Notes: generated by a model not told the origin, from the letters alone. A stretch of 28,306 nucleotides of DNA from an uncultured Collinsella sp. (GCA_958427975.1 CAUAEH010000024.1:1-28306), one strand, 5' to 3'. Counted from the stretch's first letter, positions 14,076 to 21,616 are shown. Numbers and translations: made by a program.

Positions 14076-16028
14076 CTACAGGTTCTTGACACCCATCGCG
14101 CGCATGGCGTTCAGGATGGCGATGATCGCCACGCCTACGTCGCCGAACACGGCAAGCCACATGTTGGCGATGCCCAGCGCTGCCAGCACTAGAATCAGCA
14201 GCTTAATGCCCAGCGCAAAGATGATGTTCTGCCAAACAATCGCCATGGTCTTGCGCGCCACGCGGATCGCGCGGGAAATGTTGGACGGCTTGTCGTCCAT
14301 GAGCACGACATCGGCGGCCTCGATCGCAGCGTCAGAACCCATAGCGCCCATGGCAATGCCCACATCGGCGCGCGTAAGCACGGGCGCATCGTTGATGCCG
14401 TCGCCCACAAAGGCGAGCTTGCCCTTGCCACTCTCGGTTGCAAGCAGCGCCTCGACGCGCTCGACCTTATCGCCCGGCAGCAGCTGCGCGTGGAACTCGT
14501 CGAGACTGAGTTGCTTGACCACAGACGCCGCAACCTCCTCGCGGTCGCCCGTGAGCATGACGGTGCGCTTGACGCCGGCGGCGTGCAGGTCGCGGATCGT
14601 CTGCTCTGCATCGGCCTTTATGGTGTCGGCAATTACAATGTGGCCGGCATAGATGCCATCGACTAGCACGTGGAGGATGGTGCCGACGACCTCGCAATCG
14701 GGCGCTTCGACTCCGGCCGCGGCGAGCATCTTTGCGTTGCCAACGACGACGTGCTTGCCGTCGATGGTTGCCGTCACGCCGTGGCCCGCGTCGTTGGCGG
14801 AGTTGCTAACGCGCTTGGGGTCGACCTCGCCCTGGTAGGCGACACGTACGGACTGCGCGATGGGGTGATCGGAGAACGACTCAGCAAGGGCTGCGACTTC
14901 GAGCAACGACTGCTCGGTATAGCCGGCCTCGGGGTGTACCGCGACCACCGAGAACGTGCCGTTGGTGAGGGTGCCCGTCTTGTCAAAGACGACGGTGTCC
15001 ACGTCGGCGAGCGTCTCGAGGTAGTTAGAACCCTTGATGAGAACGCCCAGCTTGGACGCGCCGCCGATGCCGCCAAAGAAGCTGAGCGGGACGCTGATCA
15101 CGAGCGCGCACGGGCAGCTGACGACCAGGAAAGTCAGGCCGCGCAGGATCCAGTCGGACCAGGCGCCGGTGACCAAGCCGCCGCCGAGCGCGAGTACCGC
15201 GGCAGCGCCGGTGACGGCGGGCGTGTAGATGCGGGCAAAGCGCGTGATGAAGTTCTCGGTGCGCGCCTTCTTTTCGCTGGCGTTTTCTACGAGCTCCAGG
15301 ACGCGCGCGACGGTGGACTCGCCAAAGGGCTTGGTGGTGCGCACGTGGATGGGCCCCGTCATGTTGATGCAGCCGCTGATGATATCGTCTCCGGTTTTGG
15401 CCGGGCGGGGGACCGACTCACCGGTAAGGGCGGCGGTGTCGAGCTGGGTTTCGCCTTCGACGATGACGCCGTCGATAGGCACGCGCTCGCCGGGCTTGAC
15501 GACGATGACGGTGCCCACGGCGATGTCATCGGGGAAGACCTGTTCGAGTGAGCCGTCGGGTTGCTCGACGTTGGCGTAGTCGGGCGCGATGTCCATCATG
15601 GCGCTGATCGATTTACGGCTCTTGCCCACGGCGTATGCCTGGAACAGCTCGCCGACCTGGTAGAACAGCATGACGGCGGCGCCTTCGGCCATGTGCGGGT
15701 CGGTGTCGGGGAAGAGCACCATGGCAAACGCGCCGATGGTCGCGACGGCCATGAGGAAGCTCTCGTCGAACGCCTTGCCGCGGCGGATGTTGTTGTATGC
15801 CTTTTGGAGCACGTCGTAGCCGGCAATCAAAAAAGGCACGAGGAACAGTGTGAAGCTGGCGTAGATGTCGCCCGGGGTGCCGAATGCGGCAGTGAGGGTG
15901 CCGAGCTCATCGAGGGCGTACACCACCGCAAAAATGCCTAGCGCTACCAGGATACGATTGCGCTTATGCTCAAGGGACTCTTTCTTCTTACGCTTCTTCT
16001 TTTTCTTTTTGGGATCGGCGGTGGTCAT
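14076..16028 (-). CDS. P1B-2 type Zn/Cd/Pb-exporting ATPase
   Basis: A 650-residue heavy-metal P-type ATPase that pumps Zn2+, Cd2+ or Pb2+ out of the cell. Seen: the actuator TGES motif (LTGESVPRP), the metal-site CPC motif (C305-P-C307 in SCPCALV), the phosphorylated D349 in DKTGTLTNG, the nucleotide-site SDHPIAQS, and GDGINDAPVL. A Lys in ALGIKLLIL and an Asp in VFGDVGVAII near the end are the P1B-2 selectivity residues. The N-terminal HMA domain is missing and is encoded separately at 16129-16347. Instead the N-terminus is a ten-residue Lys/Arg run (KKKKKKRKKK, residues 7-16). GGGAGGA precedes the ATG at 16028. An operator copy lies just upstream. Confidence 0.95.
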   Translation of the reverse strand: MTTADPKKKKKKRKKKESLEHKRNRILVALGIFAVVYALDELGTLTAAFGTPGDIYASFTLFLVPFLIAGYDVLQKAYNNIRRGKAFDESFLMAVATIGAFAMVLFPDTDPHMAEGAAVMLFYQVGELFQAYAVGKSRKSISAMMDIAPDYANVEQPDGSLEQVFPDDIAVGTVIVVKPGERVPIDGVIVEGETQLDTAALTGESVPRPAKTGDDIISGCINMTGPIHVRTTKPFGESTVARVLELVENASEKKARTENFITRFARIYTPAVTGAAAVLALGGGLVTGAWSDWILRGLTFLVVSCPCALVISVPLSFFGGIGGASKLGVLIKGSNYLETLADVDTVVFDKTGTLTNGTFSVVAVHPEAGYTEQSLLEVAALAESFSDHPIAQSVRVAYQGEVDPKRVSNSANDAGHGVTATIDGKHVVVGNAKMLAAAGVEAPDCEVVGTILHVLVDGIYAGHIVIADTIKADAEQTIRDLHAAGVKRTVMLTGDREEVAASVVKQLSLDEFHAQLLPGDKVERVEALLATESGKGKLAFVGDGINDAPVLTRADVGIAMGAMGSDAAIEAADVVLMDDKPSNISRAIRVARKTMAIVWQNIIFALGIKLLILVLAALGIANMWLAVFGDVGVAIIAILNAMRAMGVKNL

Positions 16029-16053
16029 GACTCGTATCCTCCCATTTGAATGA

Positions 16054-16069
16054 ATGAACACTCGCTCAT
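16054..16069. promoter_or_regulatory. ArsR/SmtB operator before the ATPase
   Basis: ATGAAC-N4-GCTCAT, the same sequence pattern as the operator at 16793-16808, followed by the same ATATAA. It lies 26 bases upstream of the ATPase start and directly after a reverse-strand TTATAT -10-like element. It suggests separate zinc-responsive control of the ATPase. Confidence 0.65.
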
Positions 16070-16084
16070 ATAATTTCGCGAGCA

Positions 16085-16107
16085 AAGGCCGCGGCAAGCG
16101 CGGCCTT
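16085..16107 (-). terminator. Hairpin between the HMA gene and the ATPase
   Basis: AAGGCCGCG (16085-16093) pairs with CGCGGCCTT (16099-16107) with a 5-base loop. On the reverse strand it follows the HMA gene stop by about 20 bases, with only a TTT after it, so it is a terminator or attenuator that separates the HMA gene from the ATPase. Confidence 0.6.
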
Positions 16108-16128
16108 GCAGGTTGGCGTAAACCCGGG

Positions 16129-16347
16129 CTAGAGTATGATCTCGCAGTCCGGTTCGGCGTCGGCCGTAAACTCTACAACGCGGTTGAGTACCTCGTCGAA
16201 CTCGGCGTCATCGGCTTCGAGCGTCAACTTCTGGGTCATAAAGTTGACGGACACGGATTTGACGCCCTCGAGCTTGGCCAGCTCGTCCTGAAGCTCACGC
16301 GCGCAGTTGGCGCAGTCGATCTCGTCGAGTTTAAACTGCTTTTTCAT
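16129..16347 (-). CDS. Free-standing HMA metal-binding protein
   Basis: A 72-residue ferredoxin-like heavy-metal-associated domain. The metal site is D11-C12-A-N-C15 (DCANC); the Asp before the first Cys is typical of Zn/Cd-binding HMA domains of ZntA/CadA pumps rather than of copper chaperones. The rest (ELAKLEGVKSVSVNFMTQKLTLEA) follows the beta-alpha-beta pattern. It is encoded between the ArsR-type repressor and an ATPase that lacks this domain, so it probably acts as the ATPase's detached metal-binding domain or chaperone. AAAGGAA precedes the start. A copper role is less likely given the neighbouring P1B-2 pump. Confidence 0.9.
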   Translation of the reverse strand: MKKQFKLDEIDCANCARELQDELAKLEGVKSVSVNFMTQKLTLEADDAEFDEVLNRVVEFTADAEPDCEIIL

Positions 16348-16410
16348 GGTGGGTTCCTTTCTCTGTATTTGCGGCTTGGGTGCAGGCCGCGCTGGTACCG
16401 TGGTTGGTCG

Positions 16411-16776
16411 CTATTCGCAGATGTGGCTCATGCCCTGGTTGAGCATGGTGTAGACGTGGTCGTCGGCGAGCGAGTAGAGGATATTGCGCCCGTCGCGCCG
16501 GAATTTAACCAGGTGCGACTGCTTGAGTGTGCGCAGCTGGTGCGACACCGCGGACTGCGAGGTTTCGGTCGCTTCGGCGATGTCTGCCACGCAGAGCTCG
16601 CGGCCCATGAGGGCATAGAGGATCTTGATGCGCGTGGTGTCGCTGAAGACCTTGAACAGGTCGGCGAGGTCGTAGAGAAGCTCCTCGTCGGGAAGGTCCT
16701 CGGGCGAGCAGGTGGTGGGGATCGCGGGCTCGGTGGCCTCGGTGTCGGGTTTCATTTCATCAACGCGGATGCTCAT
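16411..16776 (-). CDS. SmtB/CzrA-type zinc-sensing ArsR repressor
   Basis: A 121-residue winged-helix repressor. The recognition region is TETSQSAVSHQLRTLKQSHLV, with RDGRNILYSL as the wing. The alpha-5 zinc site is intact: D105-x-H107 and, 11 residues later, H118-x2-E121, the last residue of the protein. This is the same spacing as D104/H106/H117/E120 of SmtB. Only one Cys of the CadC-type alpha-3 site remains (ELCVADIA). Zinc binding should release it from DNA, inducing itself, the HMA protein and the ATPase. AAAGGATAT precedes the ATG at 16776. Inverted operators lie 15-70 bases upstream. Confidence 0.93.
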   Translation of the reverse strand: MSIRVDEMKPDTEATEPAIPTTCSPEDLPDEELLYDLADLFKVFSDTTRIKILYALMGRELCVADIAEATETSQSAVSHQLRTLKQSHLVKFRRDGRNILYSLADDHVYTMLNQGMSHICE

Positions 16777-16789
16777 TGCAATATCCTTT

Positions 16790-16850
16790 CATATGAACAT
16801 GCGCTCATATAATTTACTTTCGATTATATGAGTGCATGTTCATATGTCAA
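16790..16850 (-). promoter_or_regulatory. arsR promoter with two embedded operators
   Basis: On the reverse strand TTGACA (16850-16845), a 16-base spacer and TATAAT (16828-16823) form a near-consensus promoter. The spacer is filled by an operator (16828-16843, ATGAAC-N4-ACTCAT in reverse orientation). A second operator (16793-16808, ATGAAC-N4-GCTCAT) lies downstream of the expected transcription start. The two halves form a 23-bp inverted repeat (16790-16812 and 16824-16846) with one mismatch. Confidence 0.8.
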
Positions 16851-17196
16851 TGACGTTCAGGTAATTCGTTGTACAAAATGATGGGGAATAGTGGACGAGA
16901 TCCCGGACTGAGCGTTTTTTGATAGTCGATGCCAAGGTGGGCACCCTCGTGCCGTGCAAAAAATGGAGTATTCTGCAACTATAGGGGGTCCGCTAATTTA
17001 TTGCAGGCCAAACAATGCAGTTCAAGAGTTATCTTAGAGCATTAAACCGATGAGTTCTTCCTCAAATGTTGCCTAACGCTCTCACGCAAGAGTGATTTCG
17101 CTTCACATTTGGATCCACTCGAGGGTGATAGACACCCGACCCTGCTGAATACTCGCAATTTTGCACGTCGCTAGGGTACCCACCTTGTTAGCCGGC
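16851..17196. other. AT-rich gap left of the predicted nuclease gene
   Basis: There is no credible gene in this roughly 350-base stretch, which is clearly more AT-rich than its surroundings. It contains CTGCAA (16973-16978) facing TTGCAG (17001-17006), a GGCAC-CCTC-GTGCC mini-stem near 16940, runs of T (16915-16920) and A (16958-16963), and a GCCGG/CCGGC pair spanning the stop of the next gene. None forms a convincing terminator. Confidence 0.5.
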
Positions 17197-18387
17197 CTAG
17201 TCTCCGGCACCGAAGACCTTGCCCTCGGGCGTGAGACTGCTTGTTTGGACAAATGATGGGCTGTCGGATTCGACAGTCTGCATGTCATCGATTGCCGGAA
17301 CTTCATTAATTGTCGGGTCATCCAGCGTGATGCCTTCGAGCGTTGCTTTTTCAAGGTCGATTCGTTGACGCTCTTCGGAATCCTGGCGAAGCTGCTTCTG
17401 AATTCGCTTTTTCTCTTCTATAAACCTTCTGAGCACAAACTGTCTCAGGTCCTCTTGCATGATTTGAAAGTCTTTTGGCAGACGCGAGGGGCGTACGCCC
17501 TCTTTCCGCTGGATTGCTTCCATGACCCTAACAAAAGAGCTGGCATGCATAAAGGAATAACGGCTGACGGTGATGATTCCGTACCCCATGGACGCAAGTG
17601 CATTCTTGCGCTCCTCATCGATGGCGCGGTCTTCTTCCGCGTCATGATAAAAACCGTTGTATTCAATGTCTGTGCGAGATTTCTTTAGATACGCATCCAT
17701 AAAGAACTTTTTGCGTCTCGTGAGATTCTTTGCGGCAGTGGTGACCTGCACCTCGTAATCGGTCTCAATTCCCTTAATACCAAGCCCTCCTTCGCTTTGG
17801 GGCAGCGTTAGCATCATGACAAATGCCGTTTCCATGGGAGACCGGCATCCGTCGCGCACACATTGGATCGCCTTTCGGGCAAGGGCCAGACCGTCGCATC
17901 TGGTAATGGAATTAAAGAACTGCTTTAACCTCTCGGTCGAGGTGAGCGCGAAACGCTCGGTATAGGAGGTGGAAGAGTCGGTTCCAAGGGAATAAGCGCC
18001 GCACAGTTCAAAGTAGTACTCCACTAGTTCGCGAAAAGAAAGATAGGTGGCGGCCTGAAGTGCGCAAAGCTCAACGCCAACAATGAAGATGCCATCTTTG
18101 AGCTCTATAAAGCGTGAGTTCGAGAATCGTTTTGAAGAAACGTGGCATTGACAGTTCATTGCATAGCGCGCATTCCTGCGATCAAACACCATCACCTCGA
18201 GGGAATCATTTGCGTCGAAGGAAACATCATGTTTGGTGAGCCATTCTGCGGCTGCGTCAAGGAGCGTTCCGGTGGGACATGATCCGTAAATCGCGGCAGG
18301 GCTACAGGACTCGATGCCTTTCGCAGACACCGAATACGCGGCCTGGTAGACCGCTTTTGCAGTGGTATGTGACAATACGATACTCAT
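17197..18387 (-). CDS. AbiEi/DUF559-like predicted PD-(D/E)XK protein
   Basis: A 396-residue protein with no confident assignment. Its layout resembles actinobacterial proteins with an AbiEi-like N-terminal half and a DUF559 (Vsr-like, PD-(D/E)XK) nuclease domain. It starts MSIVLSHTTAKAVY (compare S-H-x-T/S-A starts), has a beta-rich middle, then SPMETAF (E186), FFMDAYL (D231), DIEYNGFYH (E242, N244, H248), and D253, R260, L264 and MGYGIITVSRYSF in the order expected for DUF559. The usual E-Y-D-G is E-Y-N-G here. Residues 310-350 look coiled-coil and the last 45 disordered. There is no Shine-Dalgarno sequence before the ATG, only the palindrome GATATATATC. Codon use is AT-richer than neighbours, suggesting transfer. 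A defence or antitoxin role is conjecture. Confidence 0.6.
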   Translation of the reverse strand: MSIVLSHTTAKAVYQAAYSVSAKGIESCSPAAIYGSCPTGTLLDAAAEWLTKHDVSFDANDSLEVMVFDRRNARYAMNCQCHVSSKRFSNSRFIELKDGIFIVGVELCALQAATYLSFRELVEYYFELCGAYSLGTDSSTSYTERFALTSTERLKQFFNSITRCDGLALARKAIQCVRDGCRSPMETAFVMMLTLPQSEGGLGIKGIETDYEVQVTTAAKNLTRRKKFFMDAYLKKSRTDIEYNGFYHDAEEDRAIDEERKNALASMGYGIITVSRYSFMHASSFVRVMEAIQRKEGVRPSRLPKDFQIMQEDLRQFVLRRFIEEKKRIQKQLRQDSEERQRIDLEKATLEGITLDDPTINEVPAIDDMQTVESDSPSFVQTSSLTPEGKVFGAGD

Positions 18388-18738
18388 GATATATATCGTG
18401 TCAGCTAATGCCGTGTTGACGGCGCTGAGTGGAAAAGCCGTTTTAGAGGTCTAACCAAATGCTGTCCAAAAGCTTGACGCAATTATGGGTTGGTATGCCA
18501 TAAATAAACGTTTTCGCAGCTCGGCTATAGCATAGAAATACTCAATTGCTGCACATTTGATAGTGATGCATCACCATTCGACAACGAATTACGTGTCGGG
18601 AATTGGCCGAAATCGTTCGCAATGAGTGTTCAGAATTTGTGATGGCAAATCTATCTGTGGAACGTAGGGCGGCCCCACTGCGGGGTTTCCCGCTGCGAGA
18701 CCGCTCGTGATCTACGCCGGGGTTTGTCGCAGGCGTTT
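18388..18738. other. AT-rich gap right of the predicted nuclease gene
   Basis: No gene is supported in this roughly 350-base stretch. It has GATATATATC (18388-18397) at the start of the reverse gene, a perfect 12-base palindrome GTGATGCATCAC (18563-18574), ATTCG-ACAA-CGAAT just after it, and GCGGG-GTTT-CCCGC (18680-18693), possibly part of a weak terminator for the exonuclease gene. The first two-thirds share the low GC of the island. Confidence 0.5.
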
Positions 18739-19707
18739 CTACTTGGCGAATAGGTTCTTGAGGTTGAACTCGGCCTGAACCGTGCGGAGCATGAGGTCGG
18801 TGTCGTCGAGGCCCAGGTGCTGCTCGTTGGCGTCGGCGGCGAGGGTGCCACGGCGGCGCGCCCAGTTCTCGAGCGCGGCGGGCGCGGACTCGCGGGGGAG
18901 CGAGCGGACGTCGGCATCCAGGCTGCGGCAGATCTGGCGCGAGTCGATGACGATGATCTTGCCGGCGCGGCGTGCCTCGGCGTAACCGTCCAGGTGGATC
19001 TTGAACCAACTGTCTTCGAACGCGGCGTTATGCGCCATGTACGGGTACTTCTTCATAAGTTTGAGCAGCTGCTTTTGCAGCTCTTTGTTCTCGCGGAAGG
19101 GCGTTTTGCCGTCGATGTCGTCCCAGGTGATGTGGTGGATATTCGACAGCGGCACATCCTCGCCGCGGTAGATATCGGGCAGGCCGCAGTAGTGTGCCTC
19201 GGCGTCGTGCGGGACGGCGTCGCTGGTGAGCTCCATGATCTCCCAGCCCACGTTGATGATGTAGCCGCGCTCGGGTGCACGGCCGGTGGTCTCGATGTCG
19301 ATGCCGAGCACGGTGCCTTGGATGGGCTTGCGCGCGTAGGCGACGCCGAGCGCGTCGCGGTCGCCGCGGATTTCGCGCATGACGGACGCGGCGGTGCGCT
19401 TTTGCATCTTGCCGATGGCGGCGCAGGTGTCGGCATCGGACAGGCCGCGCGAAAGCGTCGCGGGCGTCACGTTGCGCAGGCGTGCCTCGCCAATCTGGTC
19501 GCACAGGTCGCGGTTGCGGTCGGCCAGGTCGCGCACGGTGGCAAAGTCGAAGCCGGGGTCGCCCTCGGCGGTAAAGTACTCGGTCTCGAGCACCTTAAGG
19601 GCCTCTTCGCCCTTCTGGCGCTCGGACTCCATGGCGCCGTGATCGCCATAGATAAACATGGGGATAAACGGCTGGCGCTCGTATTCGAGTGCTTGCGAAA
19701 CGTTCAT
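18739..19707 (-). CDS. DEDDh-type 3'-5' exonuclease domain protein
   Basis: A 322-residue protein whose C-terminal half is a DnaQ-like exonuclease. Exo I is LGIDIETTG (D137, E139), Exo II is in MAHNAAFEDSWFK, and Exo III is in HLGLDDTDLM, where the His and Asp fit the DEDDh subgroup. The first 130 residues form a helical, charged N-terminal region not recognised. It should act on single-stranded DNA or RNA ends; the substrate is unknown. AAGGAG lies before ATG 19707; an upstream in-frame start (19785) has no ribosome site. It is divergent from the metal permease, and the intergenic region carries paired AACTA/TAGTT motifs. Its GC content is high, unlike the neighbouring predicted nuclease gene. 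Confidence 0.87.
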   Translation of the reverse strand: MNVSQALEYERQPFIPMFIYGDHGAMESERQKGEEALKVLETEYFTAEGDPGFDFATVRDLADRNRDLCDQIGEARLRNVTPATLSRGLSDADTCAAIGKMQKRTAASVMREIRGDRDALGVAYARKPIQGTVLGIDIETTGRAPERGYIINVGWEIMELTSDAVPHDAEAHYCGLPDIYRGEDVPLSNIHHITWDDIDGKTPFRENKELQKQLLKLMKKYPYMAHNAAFEDSWFKIHLDGYAEARRAGKIIVIDSRQICRSLDADVRSLPRESAPAALENWARRRGTLAADANEQHLGLDDTDLMLRTVQAEFNLKNLFAK

Positions 19708-19767
19708 AGACTGCTCCTTGGACGGGCCGCGTCGCGCGGTTCGGTGGCATTGAGTTATGGCGAGATG

Positions 19768-19828
19768 ATAGTTTACCATGGGCAACTATTGGCACCACGT
19801 CTAAGTCAACTACAATACCCTAGTTGAC
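19768..19828. promoter_or_regulatory. Two nested dyads upstream of the metal permease
   Basis: ATAGTT (19768-19773) faces AACTAT (19784-19789), and GTCAACTA (19805-19812) faces TAGTTGAC (19821-19828). The second is a perfect 8-bp inverted repeat with an 8-base spacer. The AACTA core thus occurs four times in the divergent region. It is a plausible operator for a metal-sensing repressor; the regulator is not identified. Confidence 0.45.
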
Positions 19829-19878
19829 CGCTAGGACTTTTACAATGCTGCCGAAAGACACGAAAGGTTCCATCCTTC

Positions 19879-20967
19879 ATGGATTTGCTGATTGATATTT
19901 TGCTCGACGCTGGCAGGGACACGCTGTCGCTGGTGCCGTTTTTGTTGGTGACGTATCTGGCCCTCGAGACCCTGGAGCACGTTGCGGGCGACCGCGTTAA
20001 CGGCGCCATCAAGCGCGCCGGTGCCGCGGGCCCCGTGGTTGGCTCGTTGCTGGGCATGGTGCCGCAGTGCGGCTTTTCGGCAATGGCGGCCACGCTGTAC
20101 GCCGGTCGCGTCGTGACCTTGGGCACGTTGGTGGCGGTGTTCCTTTCGACCTCCGATGAGATGCTGCCGCTGTTGCTCGCAGAGCAGGTGCCCGTGCAGA
20201 CTATGGCGATGCTTTTGGCTTCGAAGGCACTGATCGCGCTGGTCACGGGTTTTATCGTGGACGCCGCCATTCGCGGCCTGCGTCGTAACGCTCGCGCACA
20301 TGCGGCGATTCGCCGTACCGTGCTGGGGACCGCTGCTAATCCGGCTCATGTGAACTGCGCGCACGACGACCACACTGGCGGTGACATCATCGACGAGGTG
20401 GCCGAGGCGGGCGTGAGCGCCGACCACATCCATGAGCTGTGCGAGCGCGACCATTGCGGTTGCGATGAAGACGAGGACGAGCACGAACACGGACATGGCC
20501 ACGATCACGGTCATGAGGACGAGCATGAACACCATGATGGCCACGGTCACTCCCACTCTCACGAGGGCGCGCCCCTCCTGTCGATTATTCGCAGCGCCAT
20601 CTCGCACACTGTGCAGGTTTCGGTTTTTATTTTCCTGGTGACGCTGGTCCTGGTCGCCGTGCTCGAGACCTTCGGCGAGTCCGCGATCGAGCAGTTCCTG
20701 CGTGGCAACGAGACGCTCGCCGTCCTGGGCTCGGCACTCGTCGGCCTGATCCCCAACTGCTCGGCCAGCGTCGTCATCACGCAACTGTACCTGGAAGGCG
20801 CGCTGCAGCTGGCCCCGATGCTCGCCGGCACGCTCATCTCTGCCGGTGTGGGCTACCTGGTGCTGTTCCGCACCAACCGCAGCGCCCGCGAAAACGTCCT
20901 GTTCCTGATCATGATGTACGTCATCGGTGCCGGCTGGGGCCTCATCCTATCCGCCTTCGGCCTCTAA
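19879..20967 (+). CDS. Putative manganese transporter / ArsP-like permease
   Basis: A 362-residue polytopic membrane protein of the DUF2899/ArsP_2 group, annotated in databases as putative manganese transporter. The N-terminal half has hydrophobic segments with MVPQCGFSAMAATLYAGR and GTLVAVFLSTSDEMLPLLL, the hallmark of the group. The repeat in the second half reads LVGLIPNCSASVVITQLYLEGAL. Between them lies a cytoplasmic-looking loop (about 155-232) extremely rich in His and Asp/Glu (EHGHGHDHGHEDEHEHHDG), a likely metal-binding buffer or sensor. Direction of transport is not established; P-x-C-G-F-S pores in relatives export oxyanions or cations. AAAGG lies somewhat far (about 14 bases) from the ATG. 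Confidence 0.85.
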   Translation: MDLLIDILLDAGRDTLSLVPFLLVTYLALETLEHVAGDRVNGAIKRAGAAGPVVGSLLGMVPQCGFSAMAATLYAGRVVTLGTLVAVFLSTSDEMLPLLLAEQVPVQTMAMLLASKALIALVTGFIVDAAIRGLRRNARAHAAIRRTVLGTAANPAHVNCAHDDHTGGDIIDEVAEAGVSADHIHELCERDHCGCDEDEDEHEHGHGHDHGHEDEHEHHDGHGHSHSHEGAPLLSIIRSAISHTVQVSVFIFLVTLVLVAVLETFGESAIEQFLRGNETLAVLGSALVGLIPNCSASVVITQLYLEGALQLAPMLAGTLISAGVGYLVLFRTNRSARENVLFLIMMYVIGAGWGLILSAFGL

Positions 20968-20975
20968 GTGGGCCT

Positions 20976-21055
20976 AACAAAACGGGTTTCAAAATAGCCA
21001 TGCTCGGCGCCTGCACAATGCGGCGACGCATGGCATTTTGAAACCCGTTTTTTGT
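20976..21055. terminator. Bidirectional terminator between permease and yaiI
   Basis: Bases 20981-21003 pair with 21028-21049 over 22 bp with one bulged A, flanked by AACAAAA on the left and TTTTTTGTT on the right. A-rich and T-rich flanks suit termination in both directions for these converging genes. The stem sequence includes GGGTTTCAAAAT. Confidence 0.88.
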
Positions 21056-21133
21056 TGAGCCATGGATTTTGAGCGCTCACACCGCCCAAAGCAAAAAGCA
21101 GATTTCCGGACATGTCCCAAAAATCTACCTTGG

Positions 21134-21616
21134 TTAGCGCAGCAGCTCGGTGAGGTTGCGTTTAAAGCGAGCGCGATCTTCGCTGGTGAAGGCTGCCGGC
21201 CCGCGGGTGCGACCGCCAGCGCGACGCACCTTCTTTTCCTCGTGGCGAATAAACAACTGCATGTCGATGGTCGCTTTGTCGTAGACGCGCCCGCGCACGC
21301 CGATGGCGGCGGCATCGCGCCCGAGCACCATGCTCGCCAAGCCAATGTCCTGCGTCACGACCACGTCGCCCGCCTGCAGGCGTTCGACAATGGCAAAGTC
21401 GGCGCTGTCGGCGCCCACACTCACGTCGAGCGTCGTGACCCAAAAGCCGCGTCGCGCGTGCTCGGCATCGCGCGGGTCGTCGCGGCGAATGTGCCGTTCC
21501 AGGTTTTGCGTGCTGTTGCCGGCGATAACAACGGCGACGCCCGCCCGCCGCGCGCAGTCAATCGACTCGCGCGTGACCGGGCAGGCGTCGGCATCAATAA
21601 AGAGCGTTCGCGGCAT
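21134..21616 (-). CDS. YaiI/YqxD family DUF188 protein
   Basis: A 160-residue member of the YaiI/YqxD family, a PIN-like fold with unknown biochemical role. The signature start LFIDADACPV and the later DVVVTQDIGLA and GRVYDKATIDMQL give the conserved acidic residues. Length is typical. Its ATG follows directly on the stop codon of the upstream DUF308 gene (TAGATG), indicating translational coupling with the end of that reading frame. It converges with the permease gene across a bidirectional terminator. Confidence 0.92.
   Translation of the reverse strand: MPRTLFIDADACPVTRESIDCARRAGVAVVIAGNSTQNLERHIRRDDPRDAEHARRGFWVTTLDVSVGADSADFAIVERLQAGDVVVTQDIGLASMVLGRDAAAIGVRGRVYDKATIDMQLFIRHEEKKVRRAGGRTRGPAAFTSEDRARFKRNLTELLR

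Noticed and set aside
14670..15551. Forward frame of 293 codons
   Set aside because: Antisense of the P-type ATPase, whose motifs are complete.
17103..17354. Reverse-strand frame of 83 codons
   Set aside because: Overlaps the end of the predicted nuclease gene in another frame, without ribosome site or recognisable family.
18542..19009. Reverse-strand frame of 155 codons reaching into the AT-rich gap
   Set aside because: Mostly an out-of-frame shadow of the exonuclease gene; no start signal and Arg/Pro-rich.
19785..19878. Manganese riboswitch (yybP-ykoY) upstream of the permease
   Set aside because: The leader is under 100 bases and lacks the paired CTCA-type loops of that riboswitch; only short dyads are seen.
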